Source: Glaciihabitans sp. dw_435
GTDB lineage: Bacteria; Actinomycetota; Actinomycetes; Actinomycetales; Microbacteriaceae
NCBI RefSeq assembly: GCF_018449675.1
Contig: NZ_JAAVUZ010000013.1
Span: forward strand, 1 to 64,000
Length of the DNA stretch: 64,000 nucleotides
Direction of reading: 5' to 3'
The notes under the pieces were generated by a model. That model made no database searches. It worked only from the letters and a program-made list of their open reading frames with translations, and was not told where the DNA came from. The position numbers were made by a program, and so were the translations under genes. Below are positions 37,505 through 46,434 of the stretch, one piece after another (the stretch's first letter is position 1; the number at the start of each line of letters is the position of its first letter).

Positions 37505-38523
37505 CGCCCCGCGCACGCTGGGCCATCGTCGTTGTCATCACCACGATCGCCCTGGGAGCGGCGTCTGTCTACGGCGCGTTCGCCTTCGCGCGCTACCAGC
37601 AGCGCCAGCAGACGCCTCCCGATGTCGCGATCATCGCCGCGCCCTCGTCGCCCGCAGGCCCGGTCGACAACGGACCGGCGCAGGTGTACTTCCGCAATAC
37701 GGCGTCGGGTGCAGACTTCGGCCACGTGGCATCCGTTCCCCTGTCCTCGCCGCAGGGCGCGCGCACCATCACCGATCAGGTCTGTGACCGTCTCTACGCC
37801 ACGCGCACCGACCGGGTGTGCCTGAGGACGAACCCGGGCATCCTCACCACGTTCGAGGCGGTCGAGTTCAACGCCGCGTGGACGCAGCTGCGCACCTGGC
37901 CGCTTCCCGGCATCCCGAGCAGGGTGCGGATAGGGGCGGATGACACGGTCGCCACCACCGCGTTCGTGACGGGTCACGCCTACGCACCCACCACCTTCTC
38001 GACCGCGACGGTTATCGAGCGCGGCGGGCAATCGGTGAACCTCGAGGACTACACCTTCACCATTAACGGGAAGACGATCACGGCGGCCGACCGCAACTTC
38101 TGGGGAGTGACCTTCGCGTCGGACGGGGACACCTTCTACGCCACGGCGGCGACGGGACGGTCCACGTGGCTGGTGCGCGGCAGTATGTCCCGGCGAACGC
38201 TCACCGCCATTCACGACACGGTGGAATGCCCGTCGCTGTCGCCGGACGGCACCCACATTGCCTACAAGAAGAATGTGGCCGACGGCCTGGTTCCGGACTG
38301 GCGCATCGCCGTTCTCGATGTGGCGACCAACACCGAAACCGTGCTCGCCGAAAAGCACAGCGTCGATGACCAGGTCGAATGGCTCGACGACTCCACGGTG
38401 CTCTACGGGCTGCCGCGCGCGGGGCAGACCGGTGACAGCGATGTCTGGTCCATCGGGATAACCGCGAGCGCCGCACCGTCCCTCTTCATCCGGCACGCCT
38501 GGTCACCCGCGGTAGTGCGGTGA
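37501..38523 (+). CDS. membrane-anchored TolB-like beta-propeller protein
   Basis: A 340-residue protein with one N-terminal hydrophobic helix (about 9-30) followed by an extracytoplasmic domain. The second half shows TolB/WD40-like beta-propeller blades, for example CPSLSPDGTHIAYKK and WRIAVLDVATNTETVLAEKH followed by VEWLDDSTVLYG. Such domains bind partners and are not enzymes. The ATG overlaps the MFS stop (ATGA), so the two are co-translated; a joint role at the membrane is inferred. Confidence 0.82.
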   Translation: MTPRARWAIVVVITTIALGAASVYGAFAFARYQQRQQTPPDVAIIAAPSSPAGPVDNGPAQVYFRNTASGADFGHVASVPLSSPQGARTITDQVCDRLYATRTDRVCLRTNPGILTTFEAVEFNAAWTQLRTWPLPGIPSRVRIGADDTVATTAFVTGHAYAPTTFSTATVIERGGQSVNLEDYTFTINGKTITAADRNFWGVTFASDGDTFYATAATGRSTWLVRGSMSRRTLTAIHDTVECPSLSPDGTHIAYKKNVADGLVPDWRIAVLDVATNTETVLAEKHSVDDQVEWLDDSTVLYGLPRAGQTGDSDVWSIGITASAAPSLFIRHAWSPAVVR

Positions 38524-38533
38524 GGAGCGATCC

Positions 38534-41500
38534 TTAGTTGAACACCACGTCGACGAAGTAGCTCGACGACGAGGGGGCGGACGGGAAGGCGCCCGAGTAC
38601 GAGAAGGTCCCGGAGTCATTGGCCACGACAATGGGTCCGCGGGTGAACCCACCGTTGAAGCCGTTGACCGTCAGCGAATAGGTGCCCGTTGTCGAGGTGT
38701 AGCCCACGATGTAGTCGGTATTCGCGGTGATCGCCACCGGGGTGGCGAAGGTGGCGGTCTGCCAGCCCGCGGAGCTCTCCGACGTGGTGGTTGCCGTGCC
38801 CTTCACGGTGCCGTCGCTGGCGAACAGCTTCAGCGTGTGGACTCCCGTGTTGTCCTGTGACTTGTAGAACCGCACGGCGCTGACGGTTCCGTTGCGGGTG
38901 GTGGCGAACCGCATCCCGAGACTCAGCGCCACACCGTCGTTGGCCGACATCACCGCGGGTTCCGCGCTGTCGTCGTACACGCTGCAGGGGCATGTGCCGA
39001 CGGTCGCCGGCGGGTTGGCGGTGGTGAACGACCAGCTGCCACCCGACGTGAGCGTGACTCCCTCGGGCGTGCTCGCGGTCAGCGTGACCGTGTACGTCGT
39101 GGCGGCGGCGAGAGGCGAGCTCGGGGTGAAGGTGTACGTTCCCCCGGTGGTGCCGAGGGTCCCCGGTGCGGGAGACGCCGTCGCACCGCCGACGGCGACG
39201 TTGGATGGATTCCGCACGAGGAACACGACGGAGGACGGGGTGACGGCACGGGAGAAAGTGGCCCCGATTTTTGCCGTCGTGGGCACACTTGTTGAGCCGG
39301 CGATGGGGAACTGGGCGGTGGCGCTCAGCGGCGTGTCATTGATGAGCGTGAAGACAGCGTCGACGTAGTAGTTGTCGGCGATGTGGACGGTACCGGGAAA
39401 GCCGCCGGTCGTGGTGTAGACACCGGAGGTCGAGCCGTAGCCCCCGGCAACCTGGAGTGGCGCAGGCGTGCTTCCACGGTACGACCAGTAGAACGGATCC
39501 ACCGCGTAGTGACCCGCCGGCGCGTTGTACGAGACCACATAGCTCTGTCCCGCGGTGACGGCCACCGATGCGGCGAACGTCGCGGTTTGCCACCCGGACG
39601 CGGACTCGCCCGAGAAGTTCACCGTGGCCAGCTGACCGCCGGAGGAATCCCACAGCACACCCGTGTGGGTGCCCGTGTTGACGGAACTCTTGTAGAACCG
39701 CACGCCCTTCACATAGCCGTTGGTGGTCGGAGTGAACCGCAGGCCGAGGGTCACGGGAGTGGTGTCACCGGAATCCGCGATGACGGGCGTCTCGGTGCCG
39801 AGCACACTGAACGGAGACCCGACACTGACGCTCACGGACGACGGCGTTGAGGGGTAATTGCCGCTGTCATCGATGGCCCTCACCCGGAGCGCGGTGGTTC
39901 CGGTGCCGTGCTGCGTGTACGTGAAACTCCAGCTGGTGGTGCCGGTCGCCGGATGCCACGTGGCGCCCGCGTCCGTCGAGTACTCAACACCCGCGACGCA
40001 TCCGCCCACATCCGATGCCGTGCCCGTTGCGGTGACGGTGGTGCCGTTCGGGATCGATGCACTGGCCGTCGGTGAGGTGATGGTCACGGTCGGTGCCGTT
40101 GCGTCGGTGCTCTTGCTGGCGGCGACGAGGGGACTGGCGAGGGTGGTGGGCTGCGCGTCCATGTCGGCGAGCAGGTTGACCTGCGCCTGCTGCATCCGCA
40201 CATCCGCCGCCGCGCCGTTGCCATCGTGCGTCTGGTCGAGCCCCCACGTCCACTGCACGGAGCCCGCGGAAAACACGAGGGCTGTGCTTGGCGCCCGGTA
40301 CAGCGTGATGTGATGGGTCGTGGTTCCGGCAGCGACGTTGTTGCCAAAGTCCTGGAGGTACTGGGGAACTGCCCCCGTGGTCGTCGACAGCCTGATCAAC
40401 CCCGGGGGTCGCGAACCATTGTCGACGTCCTCGTTGGACTCGTAGCCGATCGTATGGGCGGCGAGGGTAGCCGAGGTCCCGGCGGCGAGCGAGGCGAGGC
40501 TGGTATTCCGCCACAACCGGCTCTTGCCCTCCTTCGCGCTCACGGTCACGGCAAGGTCGGAGAAGTTTGACATGTACTGGGTGCCCGTCAGGGCATTTTC
40601 CGGCAAGCCGGCGCCGTAGGCGGTCGTGGTGTACCGCGGGTCACGCCAGGTGCCCGTCCACTGCGGCGAGGTCTGGTCGATCTTGCCCCAGCCCCAGGTT
40701 TCCTTGTAGGAGACGAGGGTCCTGTAGGCGTTCCCGCCGGTGGTGGATGCCTCGTACCGGGTGCGCCAATACACGTCGTTGCCGCCGAGGAAGGCGAGGT
40801 TGACGCCGGCATCCCGCGCGGACGTCACGTTCGCGCGCTGGGCACTCGACCAGTACTCGTCGTGACCGACCGACAGGAAGACCTTGTGGTTGGTGAGCAG
40901 AGATCCGTAGCGGTCGGTGTCGACGCCGCTGAAATAGCTGACGTCGTAGCCGTTCTTCTCCAGGAATCGGACGAGGGGATATTCGGCGCTGAAGTAGAAG
41001 TCGCGGCCGTCGTTGGCCGCGCGGGTGACGACGGGTCGGTTGTAACTGACCTTGTACGCGCGGCCATTGGCGGCACCTTCATAGAAGTCCGATCCGCCGT
41101 ACGTGTTGTAGGCCTGCCACGTGGGGTCCGAGGTCTGGAAGAGCACTGCTGAGGTGCTCGCCTGGTTGCGGACGACAAAGGTGATGTGGCTCTGGCCGCC
41201 GGTATCGGTGCGGGTCAGGAGCGCGAAGTAGACCCCCGACACGGCGGTGGACGGCACGGGCCAGGACGCGGAGACCCCCCAGTTGCCACAGTCCAGCATT
41301 TCCGTACTCGAGTCGGGGAGGCAGGCGGGTTGCGTCTGGGGGAGTGTTGCCGTCACGGGAACGGGCGCCGTGTTGATCTTGCGCGCGCCCAACCCCTGGT
41401 AGTACCCGGTTCGGTAGATGTCGATGGTGTACGCCGAGGCATCCGTATCCACCTTGAAATACATGGTCGAGCCGACGTTCACACTGATGTCGGTCGAGAA

Positions 41501-41695
41501 CCCCTGAATGGAGCCGTCACCGGCACCGGTGATGTCCCACACGGACGGATCGGTGCCTGGCTGCAGGTTTTCGCAGACGATGGCGTTGCTTCCGGCGGGG
41601 CAGGTTGTCGCCGAGGCGGAGAGAGGCACCACAAGGCTTGCGGTGATGAGGGCAAAAATTACGGCGCCACGAAGCGCCCATCGCTGTGTTTTCAC
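38534..41695 (-). CDS. secreted N,N-dimethylformamidase-like protein with two DUF4082 domains
   Basis: A very large exported protein of 1053 residues. The first 30 residues form a clear signal peptide ending SASA-TT. A domain of the N,N-dimethylformamidase large-subunit type follows (to about 510): VDIYRTGYYQGLGARKI-like start, AYNTYGGSDFYEG and SVGHDEYWSSAQR. Next come an Ig-like domain (VTITSPTASASIPNGTTV), a first DUF4082 (about 625-780, with ADSGDTTPVTLGLRFTPTTN and SGWQTATF), an SbsA-type Ig domain, and a second DUF4082 at the C-terminus. DUF4082 is thought to bind carbohydrate or the wall. I chose GTG 41695 for the signal peptide; GTG 41728 is the alternative. Catalysis is unproven. Confidence 0.85.
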   Translation of the reverse strand: MKTQRWALRGAVIFALITASLVVPLSASATTCPAGSNAIVCENLQPGTDPSVWDITGAGDGSIQGFSTDISVNVGSTMYFKVDTDASAYTIDIYRTGYYQGLGARKINTAPVPVTATLPQTQPACLPDSSTEMLDCGNWGVSASWPVPSTAVSGVYFALLTRTDTGGQSHITFVVRNQASTSAVLFQTSDPTWQAYNTYGGSDFYEGAANGRAYKVSYNRPVVTRAANDGRDFYFSAEYPLVRFLEKNGYDVSYFSGVDTDRYGSLLTNHKVFLSVGHDEYWSSAQRANVTSARDAGVNLAFLGGNDVYWRTRYEASTTGGNAYRTLVSYKETWGWGKIDQTSPQWTGTWRDPRYTTTAYGAGLPENALTGTQYMSNFSDLAVTVSAKEGKSRLWRNTSLASLAAGTSATLAAHTIGYESNEDVDNGSRPPGLIRLSTTTGAVPQYLQDFGNNVAAGTTTHHITLYRAPSTALVFSAGSVQWTWGLDQTHDGNGAAADVRMQQAQVNLLADMDAQPTTLASPLVAASKSTDATAPTVTITSPTASASIPNGTTVTATGTASDVGGCVAGVEYSTDAGATWHPATGTTSWSFTYTQHGTGTTALRVRAIDDSGNYPSTPSSVSVSVGSPFSVLGTETPVIADSGDTTPVTLGLRFTPTTNGYVKGVRFYKSSVNTGTHTGVLWDSSGGQLATVNFSGESASGWQTATFAASVAVTAGQSYVVSYNAPAGHYAVDPFYWSYRGSTPAPLQVAGGYGSTSGVYTTTGGFPGTVHIADNYYVDAVFTLINDTPLSATAQFPIAGSTSVPTTAKIGATFSRAVTPSSVVFLVRNPSNVAVGGATASPAPGTLGTTGGTYTFTPSSPLAAATTYTVTLTASTPEGVTLTSGGSWSFTTANPPATVGTCPCSVYDDSAEPAVMSANDGVALSLGMRFATTRNGTVSAVRFYKSQDNTGVHTLKLFASDGTVKGTATTTSESSAGWQTATFATPVAITANTDYIVGYTSTTGTYSLTVNGFNGGFTRGPIVVANDSGTFSYSGAFPSAPSSSSYFVDVVFN

Positions 41696-41927
41696 TTGCC
41701 AACTCGGGTAATTAGCACGCGACCCCACACACGGGAGGGCACCCGCGTGTGGGCTGAATGGAGGGAGCGTATCGGCCCCTAATTACTGAGCGCAAGGGGG
41801 TTAATACTGAGCTTGCGCGAACCCCCATCACCAAAGTGGAATACCGGATGTAGCGTCGTTCAAATTCCATAGGTCATCGTGCGCGTGTGCAGATCACACC
41901 GCTGAGAAACGGAACTTTGGTCACACA

Positions 41928-43847
41928 ATGAATAATTTAACGACAGCTACGCCTCACACCCCGGAGCGGGACCGATCCCGCCGCAGGGCTCCCCGATCGC
42001 TCGCCATCGTGCTCACGCTCATCGCGGGACTCTTCACCGCCTCGGCCATAACGGCCGCCGACAGCGCCGACGCTGCGGTATCCCAGGGACTCTTCGGACA
42101 AAACGTTGTTCCGAAAACCATCACCGACTCCGACACCAACACCGTCGAGCTCGGAGTCCAGTTCGTCAGCAATGTCGCTGGAACGGTCAAGGGTATCCAG
42201 TTCTACAAGGGTCCACGGAACCTCGGCACGCATGTCGGGAGCCTGTGGACCAACAAGGGCATCCGCATCGCGAAGGTGACGTTCACGAAGGAGACGGCGT
42301 CGGGGTGGCAGACCGCGATGTTTTCCTCACCCGTCGCGATCGCGAAGAACTCCACGTATACCGCCTCCTACACGGCGCCACGCGGATCGTACTCGGCGGA
42401 CACAAACAGCTTCTCCCGTGCCCAGTACGTCGGCAACCTGACGCTTCCGGCCGGCGGTGGCGTGTACTCGTACTCCAGGCAGACATGGCCGCGGAAGAAC
42501 TACCAGAACAGCAACTACTTCGTGGACGTGGTGTTCAGCCCGACGGGAACGGCTCCGCCGGCCGGTCCGCCGACGACGCCACCCACAACCCCGCCGACGA
42601 CGACGCCGCCCACCACGACGCCCCCGACGACGCCGCCCACCACGACACCTCCGACTACGCCACCATCGACGACGCCGATCCTGTCGCTTCCGCGGGTGCC
42701 GTGGGAAGGTGGATCGGACTACTGGAAGAAGTTCCCCCGGGCCAACGCCGCCGGATGGGCGAACGCGAGTTTCTTCCCGATCGTGATCTGGTACAACGGC
42801 ATCTCGTCTGACCCCGAGGTTGCCTACGACAAGTCGGTGGGCATCAACACCTACATCGGGATGGACAGCAACACTGACTTCTCGCTCTTCGAAGACAACA
42901 ACGTGTTCTGGATCGGCGACCAACTGCGGAATGCGAGCACCACCAGCAAGAACTGGGTGGGCAACATCCTGGACGACGAGGTGGACGGCCGGTTCACCCC
43001 GGAAGAAGGCCGCGCCTACCTGCAGAGGCTGAAGGACGGATACGCCGGCAATGGCAGGTTCAACTACGCCAACTTCACCTCGATCGTCATTCAGAGCTAC
43101 GCAAAGCCGTCGGATGCGCAGGCGTACGTGAACAACTACACGGACGCCGTCTCGGTGGACGCTTACTGGTACACGATTCCGTTCTGCGACTGGAACCCAT
43201 ACCCCGGCGTCGGCTACTACCTGGAGCCCCTGAACAAAGCCAACTGCCGCACCTCATCGTCGTACGGCAAGGTCGTGAAGATGTTGCGCCAGCAGGATGC
43301 GGTGGACGGCAAACTGCAGCCGATCTGGCAGTTCGTTGAAGACCTCAACGGGGCGCCACCGGAGACGCCGCGGCTGATCCAGCCCGGCCAGCTCAAGGGT
43401 GCGGTGATGGATTCCATCATCAACGAGGCCCGGGGCATCGTGTACTTCAACCAGAGTCTGGGGGGCTCGTGTGTAGCGGGCAGCGTGCTGCGCCAGTCGC
43501 AGGTTGTGCCCAACTATTGCGGAGCAGCGCAGGTCGCCGCGGCCAAGGACGTGAATAACTTTGTGCACTCGCTTGCCCCCGTCATCAACACGCAGTCGTA
43601 CGCGTACACCTTCGGCCCGGGACTTGACACGATGCTCAAGGCCTCGGGGGATTCGGCGTACGTGTTCGCCATGATCGATGGGGCGAGCCAGCCCGGAAGC
43701 CGGACTTTCACGCTCCCGGTCGGAGTGACGGGATCGACGGTCACGGTGGTGGGGGAGAACCGCACCATCCCGGTGGGCAACGGCCGCACCTTCACCGACT
43801 CGTTTGCCCAGGAGTACACCTACCACGTGTACAAGGTGACGATCTGA
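41928..43847 (+). CDS. secreted DUF4082 protein with PT-rich linker and glycosidase-like domain
   Basis: A 639-residue exported protein. It has a long basic signal peptide (about 1-49, ending ADSADA), a DUF4082 domain (about 50-203, with NTVELGVQFVSNVAGTVKG, GTHVGSLW, SGWQTAMF), and a Pro/Thr linker (about 205-252). The large C-terminal domain resembles TIM-barrel glycoside hydrolases of uncertain family: WYNGISSDPEVAYDKSVGIN, GNILDDEVDGRFTPEEG, VSVDAYWYTIP, then a beta-sandwich tail (about 560-639). The DUF4082 is close to those in the divergent neighbour. A role in trimming or holding the exopolysaccharide is inferred. The ribosome site is weak. Confidence 0.8.
   Translation: MNNLTTATPHTPERDRSRRRAPRSLAIVLTLIAGLFTASAITAADSADAAVSQGLFGQNVVPKTITDSDTNTVELGVQFVSNVAGTVKGIQFYKGPRNLGTHVGSLWTNKGIRIAKVTFTKETASGWQTAMFSSPVAIAKNSTYTASYTAPRGSYSADTNSFSRAQYVGNLTLPAGGGVYSYSRQTWPRKNYQNSNYFVDVVFSPTGTAPPAGPPTTPPTTPPTTTPPTTTPPTTPPTTTPPTTPPSTTPILSLPRVPWEGGSDYWKKFPRANAAGWANASFFPIVIWYNGISSDPEVAYDKSVGINTYIGMDSNTDFSLFEDNNVFWIGDQLRNASTTSKNWVGNILDDEVDGRFTPEEGRAYLQRLKDGYAGNGRFNYANFTSIVIQSYAKPSDAQAYVNNYTDAVSVDAYWYTIPFCDWNPYPGVGYYLEPLNKANCRTSSSYGKVVKMLRQQDAVDGKLQPIWQFVEDLNGAPPETPRLIQPGQLKGAVMDSIINEARGIVYFNQSLGGSCVAGSVLRQSQVVPNYCGAAQVAAAKDVNNFVHSLAPVINTQSYAYTFGPGLDTMLKASGDSAYVFAMIDGASQPGSRTFTLPVGVTGSTVTVVGENRTIPVGNGRTFTDSFAQEYTYHVYKVTI
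42547..42680 (+). repeat. Pro/Thr-rich linker coding repeat
   Basis: Degenerate acc/acg/ccg/cca codon runs encode repeated PPTT and PPTTT units between the DUF4082 and the C-terminal domain. Such linkers are typical of secreted carbohydrate-active proteins. Slippage could change the length in steps. Confidence 0.8.
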
Positions 43848-43856
43848 TCCGCGTCA

Positions 43857-43876
43857 CGCACTGAGAGGTCAGTGCG
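43857..43876. terminator. hairpin between the DUF4082 gene and the convergent Wzz-like gene
   Basis: CGCACTGA (43857-43864) pairs perfectly with TCAGTGCG (43869-43876) around the loop GAGG. It lies 10 bases after the plus-strand stop and includes the stop codon of the minus-strand gene, so it could terminate both. Confidence 0.6.
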
Positions 43877-44558
43877 CGGGATGAGGTGTCGGCGCGGCAG
43901 CGCCGGCACCTTTTCTGCGCCGCGAGCGCCAGCGCCCCACCTGGACGGCCGCGGAGTCGACACCGGCGCTGGCGACGACCGCGGAGGCCCCACCGAGAGC
44001 GAGGATCGCCAGCGCTGCCCGGGGAAGGTTGCCTCCCACGTAGCCAATGACCGGAGCCTCGGGGGACGTGATCGTCTCGATTCTGTCCGCTGTCGCCACG
44101 TGCTGCGCGCTCTGCTCGTCGGCGGCGATGCGGGAAATTCGGTCCGTGACGTCGGTAACGGTCGCCGAGACCTGCTCGGGGCTGGATCCCACCACCTCCA
44201 CTGACAGCATCTGGCGGTTGAAATTGGTTCCCCACTGACCGCCGGAATCCACGAGGGTCACCCGGTATCCCTCTCGAACGCCCTCGCCGTAGAGCGAACT
44301 GCTCTGCAGCGTAATCGGCGCACTGCCGCGATTGCCGTTGAACTTCCGCTCCACGAGAGCGGCGAACTGCACGATTCCGTCGGTGAAGTCCTCGAGCGTG
44401 TTGACGCTCAGCGGTGACAGGAAGACGACCTGGACCTGGGTCGTGTACACGCCCTGAATCTTCGACACGGATCCGATGGAAAACGCCGTCACCGCCGCAC
44501 AGACGAGCACGACGTACCAGCGCCGCAGCAACAGTCTGAGCACGCCCCGTACGGTCAT
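43869..44558 (-). CDS. Wzz-like chain-length determinant protein (first)
   Basis: A 229-residue protein with a membrane helix near the N-terminus (about 14-35), an extracytoplasmic domain, and a second helix (about 180-200) followed by a basic tail. This is the layout of Wzz/polysaccharide co-polymerase proteins. The start VLRLLLRRWYVVLVCAAVTA is like actinobacterial members. No tyrosine-kinase domain or Tyr-rich tail is present. GGGAG eight bases before ATG 44558 supports this start over the in-frame GTG nine bases upstream. It is on the strand opposite to most of the locus. Confidence 0.75.
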   Translation of the reverse strand: MTVRGVLRLLLRRWYVVLVCAAVTAFSIGSVSKIQGVYTTQVQVVFLSPLSVNTLEDFTDGIVQFAALVERKFNGNRGSAPITLQSSSLYGEGVREGYRVTLVDSGGQWGTNFNRQMLSVEVVGSSPEQVSATVTDVTDRISRIAADEQSAQHVATADRIETITSPEAPVIGYVGGNLPRAALAILALGGASAVVASAGVDSAAVQVGRWRSRRRKGAGAAAPTPHPAH

Positions 44559-44692
44559 CGCATCCACTCCCGGCGTTCTCGACCCCCGCTCATAATAATC
44601 GCGGCACTTCCTTTGCCAACCCGCTTGTGCGAAAGGTGACGGCGGGGTTAGCTATCGCCACTAACCCACCGCACCCGAGCGACGGGACCCGC

Positions 44693-45598
44693 ATGTCTTC
44701 CGAGATCGACCACGTCATCCTTACCCGCTTCAACCTGCCCTCGGCGGGTGTGGAGAGCTTCGTCCGCGCCCAGGAGGGGTGGCTTCGCACGCGCATCGTG
44801 CTGTTCGAAACGTATTGCCTGCCCTCCGTGCGAGCGCAGACCAACCAGAATTTCACCTGGCTCATCTATTTCGATCCCGAGAGCCCTGATTGGCTCATGG
44901 AGCGCATAGCCCTGCACGCTGCCGCAGGCGCGTTCGTGCCGAAGTTCCGGACGTCGGTCGATGCCGAAGAACTGCTGAGCGACCTTCGCGAGGTGTCGGG
45001 GCAGAAGGGCCGGTTGCTGCTGACCACCAATCTCGACAACGATGACGGGCTCGCGGTGGACTTCGTCGACAGGCTGCAAAGCGTTCCCTCCACCCCGGAC
45101 CGAACGGCGCTGTACATCGGAGACGGCCTCATTTCCTCCCCGGACGCCGTCTACCGCCGCCTCGACAGACACAACGCTTTCTGTTCGGTGCGGGAAACCT
45201 GGGATGAGCCGATGACCTGCTGGGTCGACTGGCACGACCTGCTGCCGACCCGGATGCCCGTCACCGTTGTGCGCGGAAACCCCGGCTGGCTGCAGGTGAT
45301 TCACGGCACCAACGTCAGCAACCGGGTACGGGGCAGCCGGGTCGCCCCTGCCGTCTACGCCCGGCTCTTTCCCGGTCTGCTCGACGGCATTGTCGCGCCG
45401 AGTAGCGCCGGGATACTGCGGGACCGGTTCGTGGAAGCGCCACTGCGCACCGCGCGGGACGGGGTTCGGATCGCTGCAAAGCGTTCGGTTCGGGCCGTGC
45501 TTGGCCGGGACGGTCTCGACCGCCTGAAGTCACGACTGGCCGTGGCGCGCTCACGCCTCACCCGGAGTCGCGCCGCCGCACCGAGGAGTTCGCCCTGA
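44693..45598 (+). CDS. putative rhamnosyltransferase (PF11316-like)
   Basis: The 301-residue protein starts with HVILTRFNLPSAG, then ETYCLPSVRAQTNQNFTWLI and the acidic DPESPDW. LTTNLDNDDGLAVDFVDRLQ stands at the metal-site position. These features match my memory of the 'putative rhamnosyl transferase' family; activity in that family is mostly inferred. I chose ATG 44693 (MSSEIDHVIL) because the upstream extension has no family match. The C-terminus is Arg-rich. It is divergent from the first Wzz-like gene. Confidence 0.8.
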   Translation: MSSEIDHVILTRFNLPSAGVESFVRAQEGWLRTRIVLFETYCLPSVRAQTNQNFTWLIYFDPESPDWLMERIALHAAAGAFVPKFRTSVDAEELLSDLREVSGQKGRLLLTTNLDNDDGLAVDFVDRLQSVPSTPDRTALYIGDGLISSPDAVYRRLDRHNAFCSVRETWDEPMTCWVDWHDLLPTRMPVTVVRGNPGWLQVIHGTNVSNRVRGSRVAPAVYARLFPGLLDGIVAPSSAGILRDRFVEAPLRTARDGVRIAAKRSVRAVLGRDGLDRLKSRLAVARSRLTRSRAAAPRSSP

Positions 45599-45652
45599 TC
45601 GGCGCGTTCCTGTGTCTCCACCCATTCGTCTTACCCGATGAGGACGTAACCC

Positions 45653-46426
45653 ATGTACTTGCGTGACCTGATGCGGAGCCTTGCGCGCCGGTGGTATTTC
45701 CTGATTGTGGGGCTTGTGGTCACCGCCGGGCTCGCGATCGCGGCCTTCCGGGTCATCCCCGTCAGCTACGACTCCCAGGCGAGCCTCGTTCTATTGCCGC
45801 CGAAGACCTCGACGCAGACCGTCGGCAACCCGTTCCTGTTGCTCGGTGGGCTCAGCCAGGCTGTCGACATCCTCACCAGGACGGTGCAGTCCGACGAGGT
45901 CAGTGCGGCGCTGCTCGATGCTAATCCCGGAGCAAAGTTCACGATTGACGCCGACAGGTCGACGACCGGGCCCATCATTCTCATCACGTCGACCGCGCCG
46001 ACCGCCGCGGAGTCGCTCGCGATGACCGCGGATGTGGCCGCGGCAGTTCCCACGTCCCTCACCGAGTTGCAGAGTTCGCTGTCGGTGCCGAACAACTCGC
46101 GCATTGGGGTCATGACCCTGACCGTCGACGAGAAGGGAACCCTCGATGCAAAGACCCGCACCGAAGCGGTCCTCGGGATCACCGCCGTCGGCATCGTGCT
46201 GTCGGTGTTCCTCATCGGTCTGATCGATGGGCTGCTGCGATCGCGACGACGCCGCGGAGTGCGCGTGAGCGAACGTCCGGTCGTCTCTACGACGACCGAG
46301 GACTCCGCTCCCGCGCTCGACCGGGCGACCACCGCCGAGGGAGAGCGTGAGCGGTCGCCGGGCGACCGCGAGGCCGAACCTGCGATGGACGATGACGACC
46401 ATCGCTCCCGCGCGGTCGTGGAGTAG
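45653..46426 (+). CDS. Wzz-like chain-length determinant protein (second)
   Basis: A 257-residue protein with helix 1 at about 15-36 (start YLRDLMRSLARRWYFLIVGL), an outer domain with SQASLVLLPPKTSTQTVGNP, and helix 2 at about 172-194. The cytoplasmic tail is acidic and polar with no kinase motifs. It resembles the N-terminal part of actinobacterial Wzz/CpsC proteins. GAGGAC eight bases before the ATG supports the start. It is followed after 8 bp by the polymerase-like gene, so chain length and polymerisation are probably linked. Confidence 0.8.
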   Translation: MYLRDLMRSLARRWYFLIVGLVVTAGLAIAAFRVIPVSYDSQASLVLLPPKTSTQTVGNPFLLLGGLSQAVDILTRTVQSDEVSAALLDANPGAKFTIDADRSTTGPIILITSTAPTAAESLAMTADVAAAVPTSLTELQSSLSVPNNSRIGVMTLTVDEKGTLDAKTRTEAVLGITAVGIVLSVFLIGLIDGLLRSRRRRGVRVSERPVVSTTTEDSAPALDRATTAEGERERSPGDREAEPAMDDDDHRSRAVVE

Positions 46427-46434
46427 CGGCAGCG

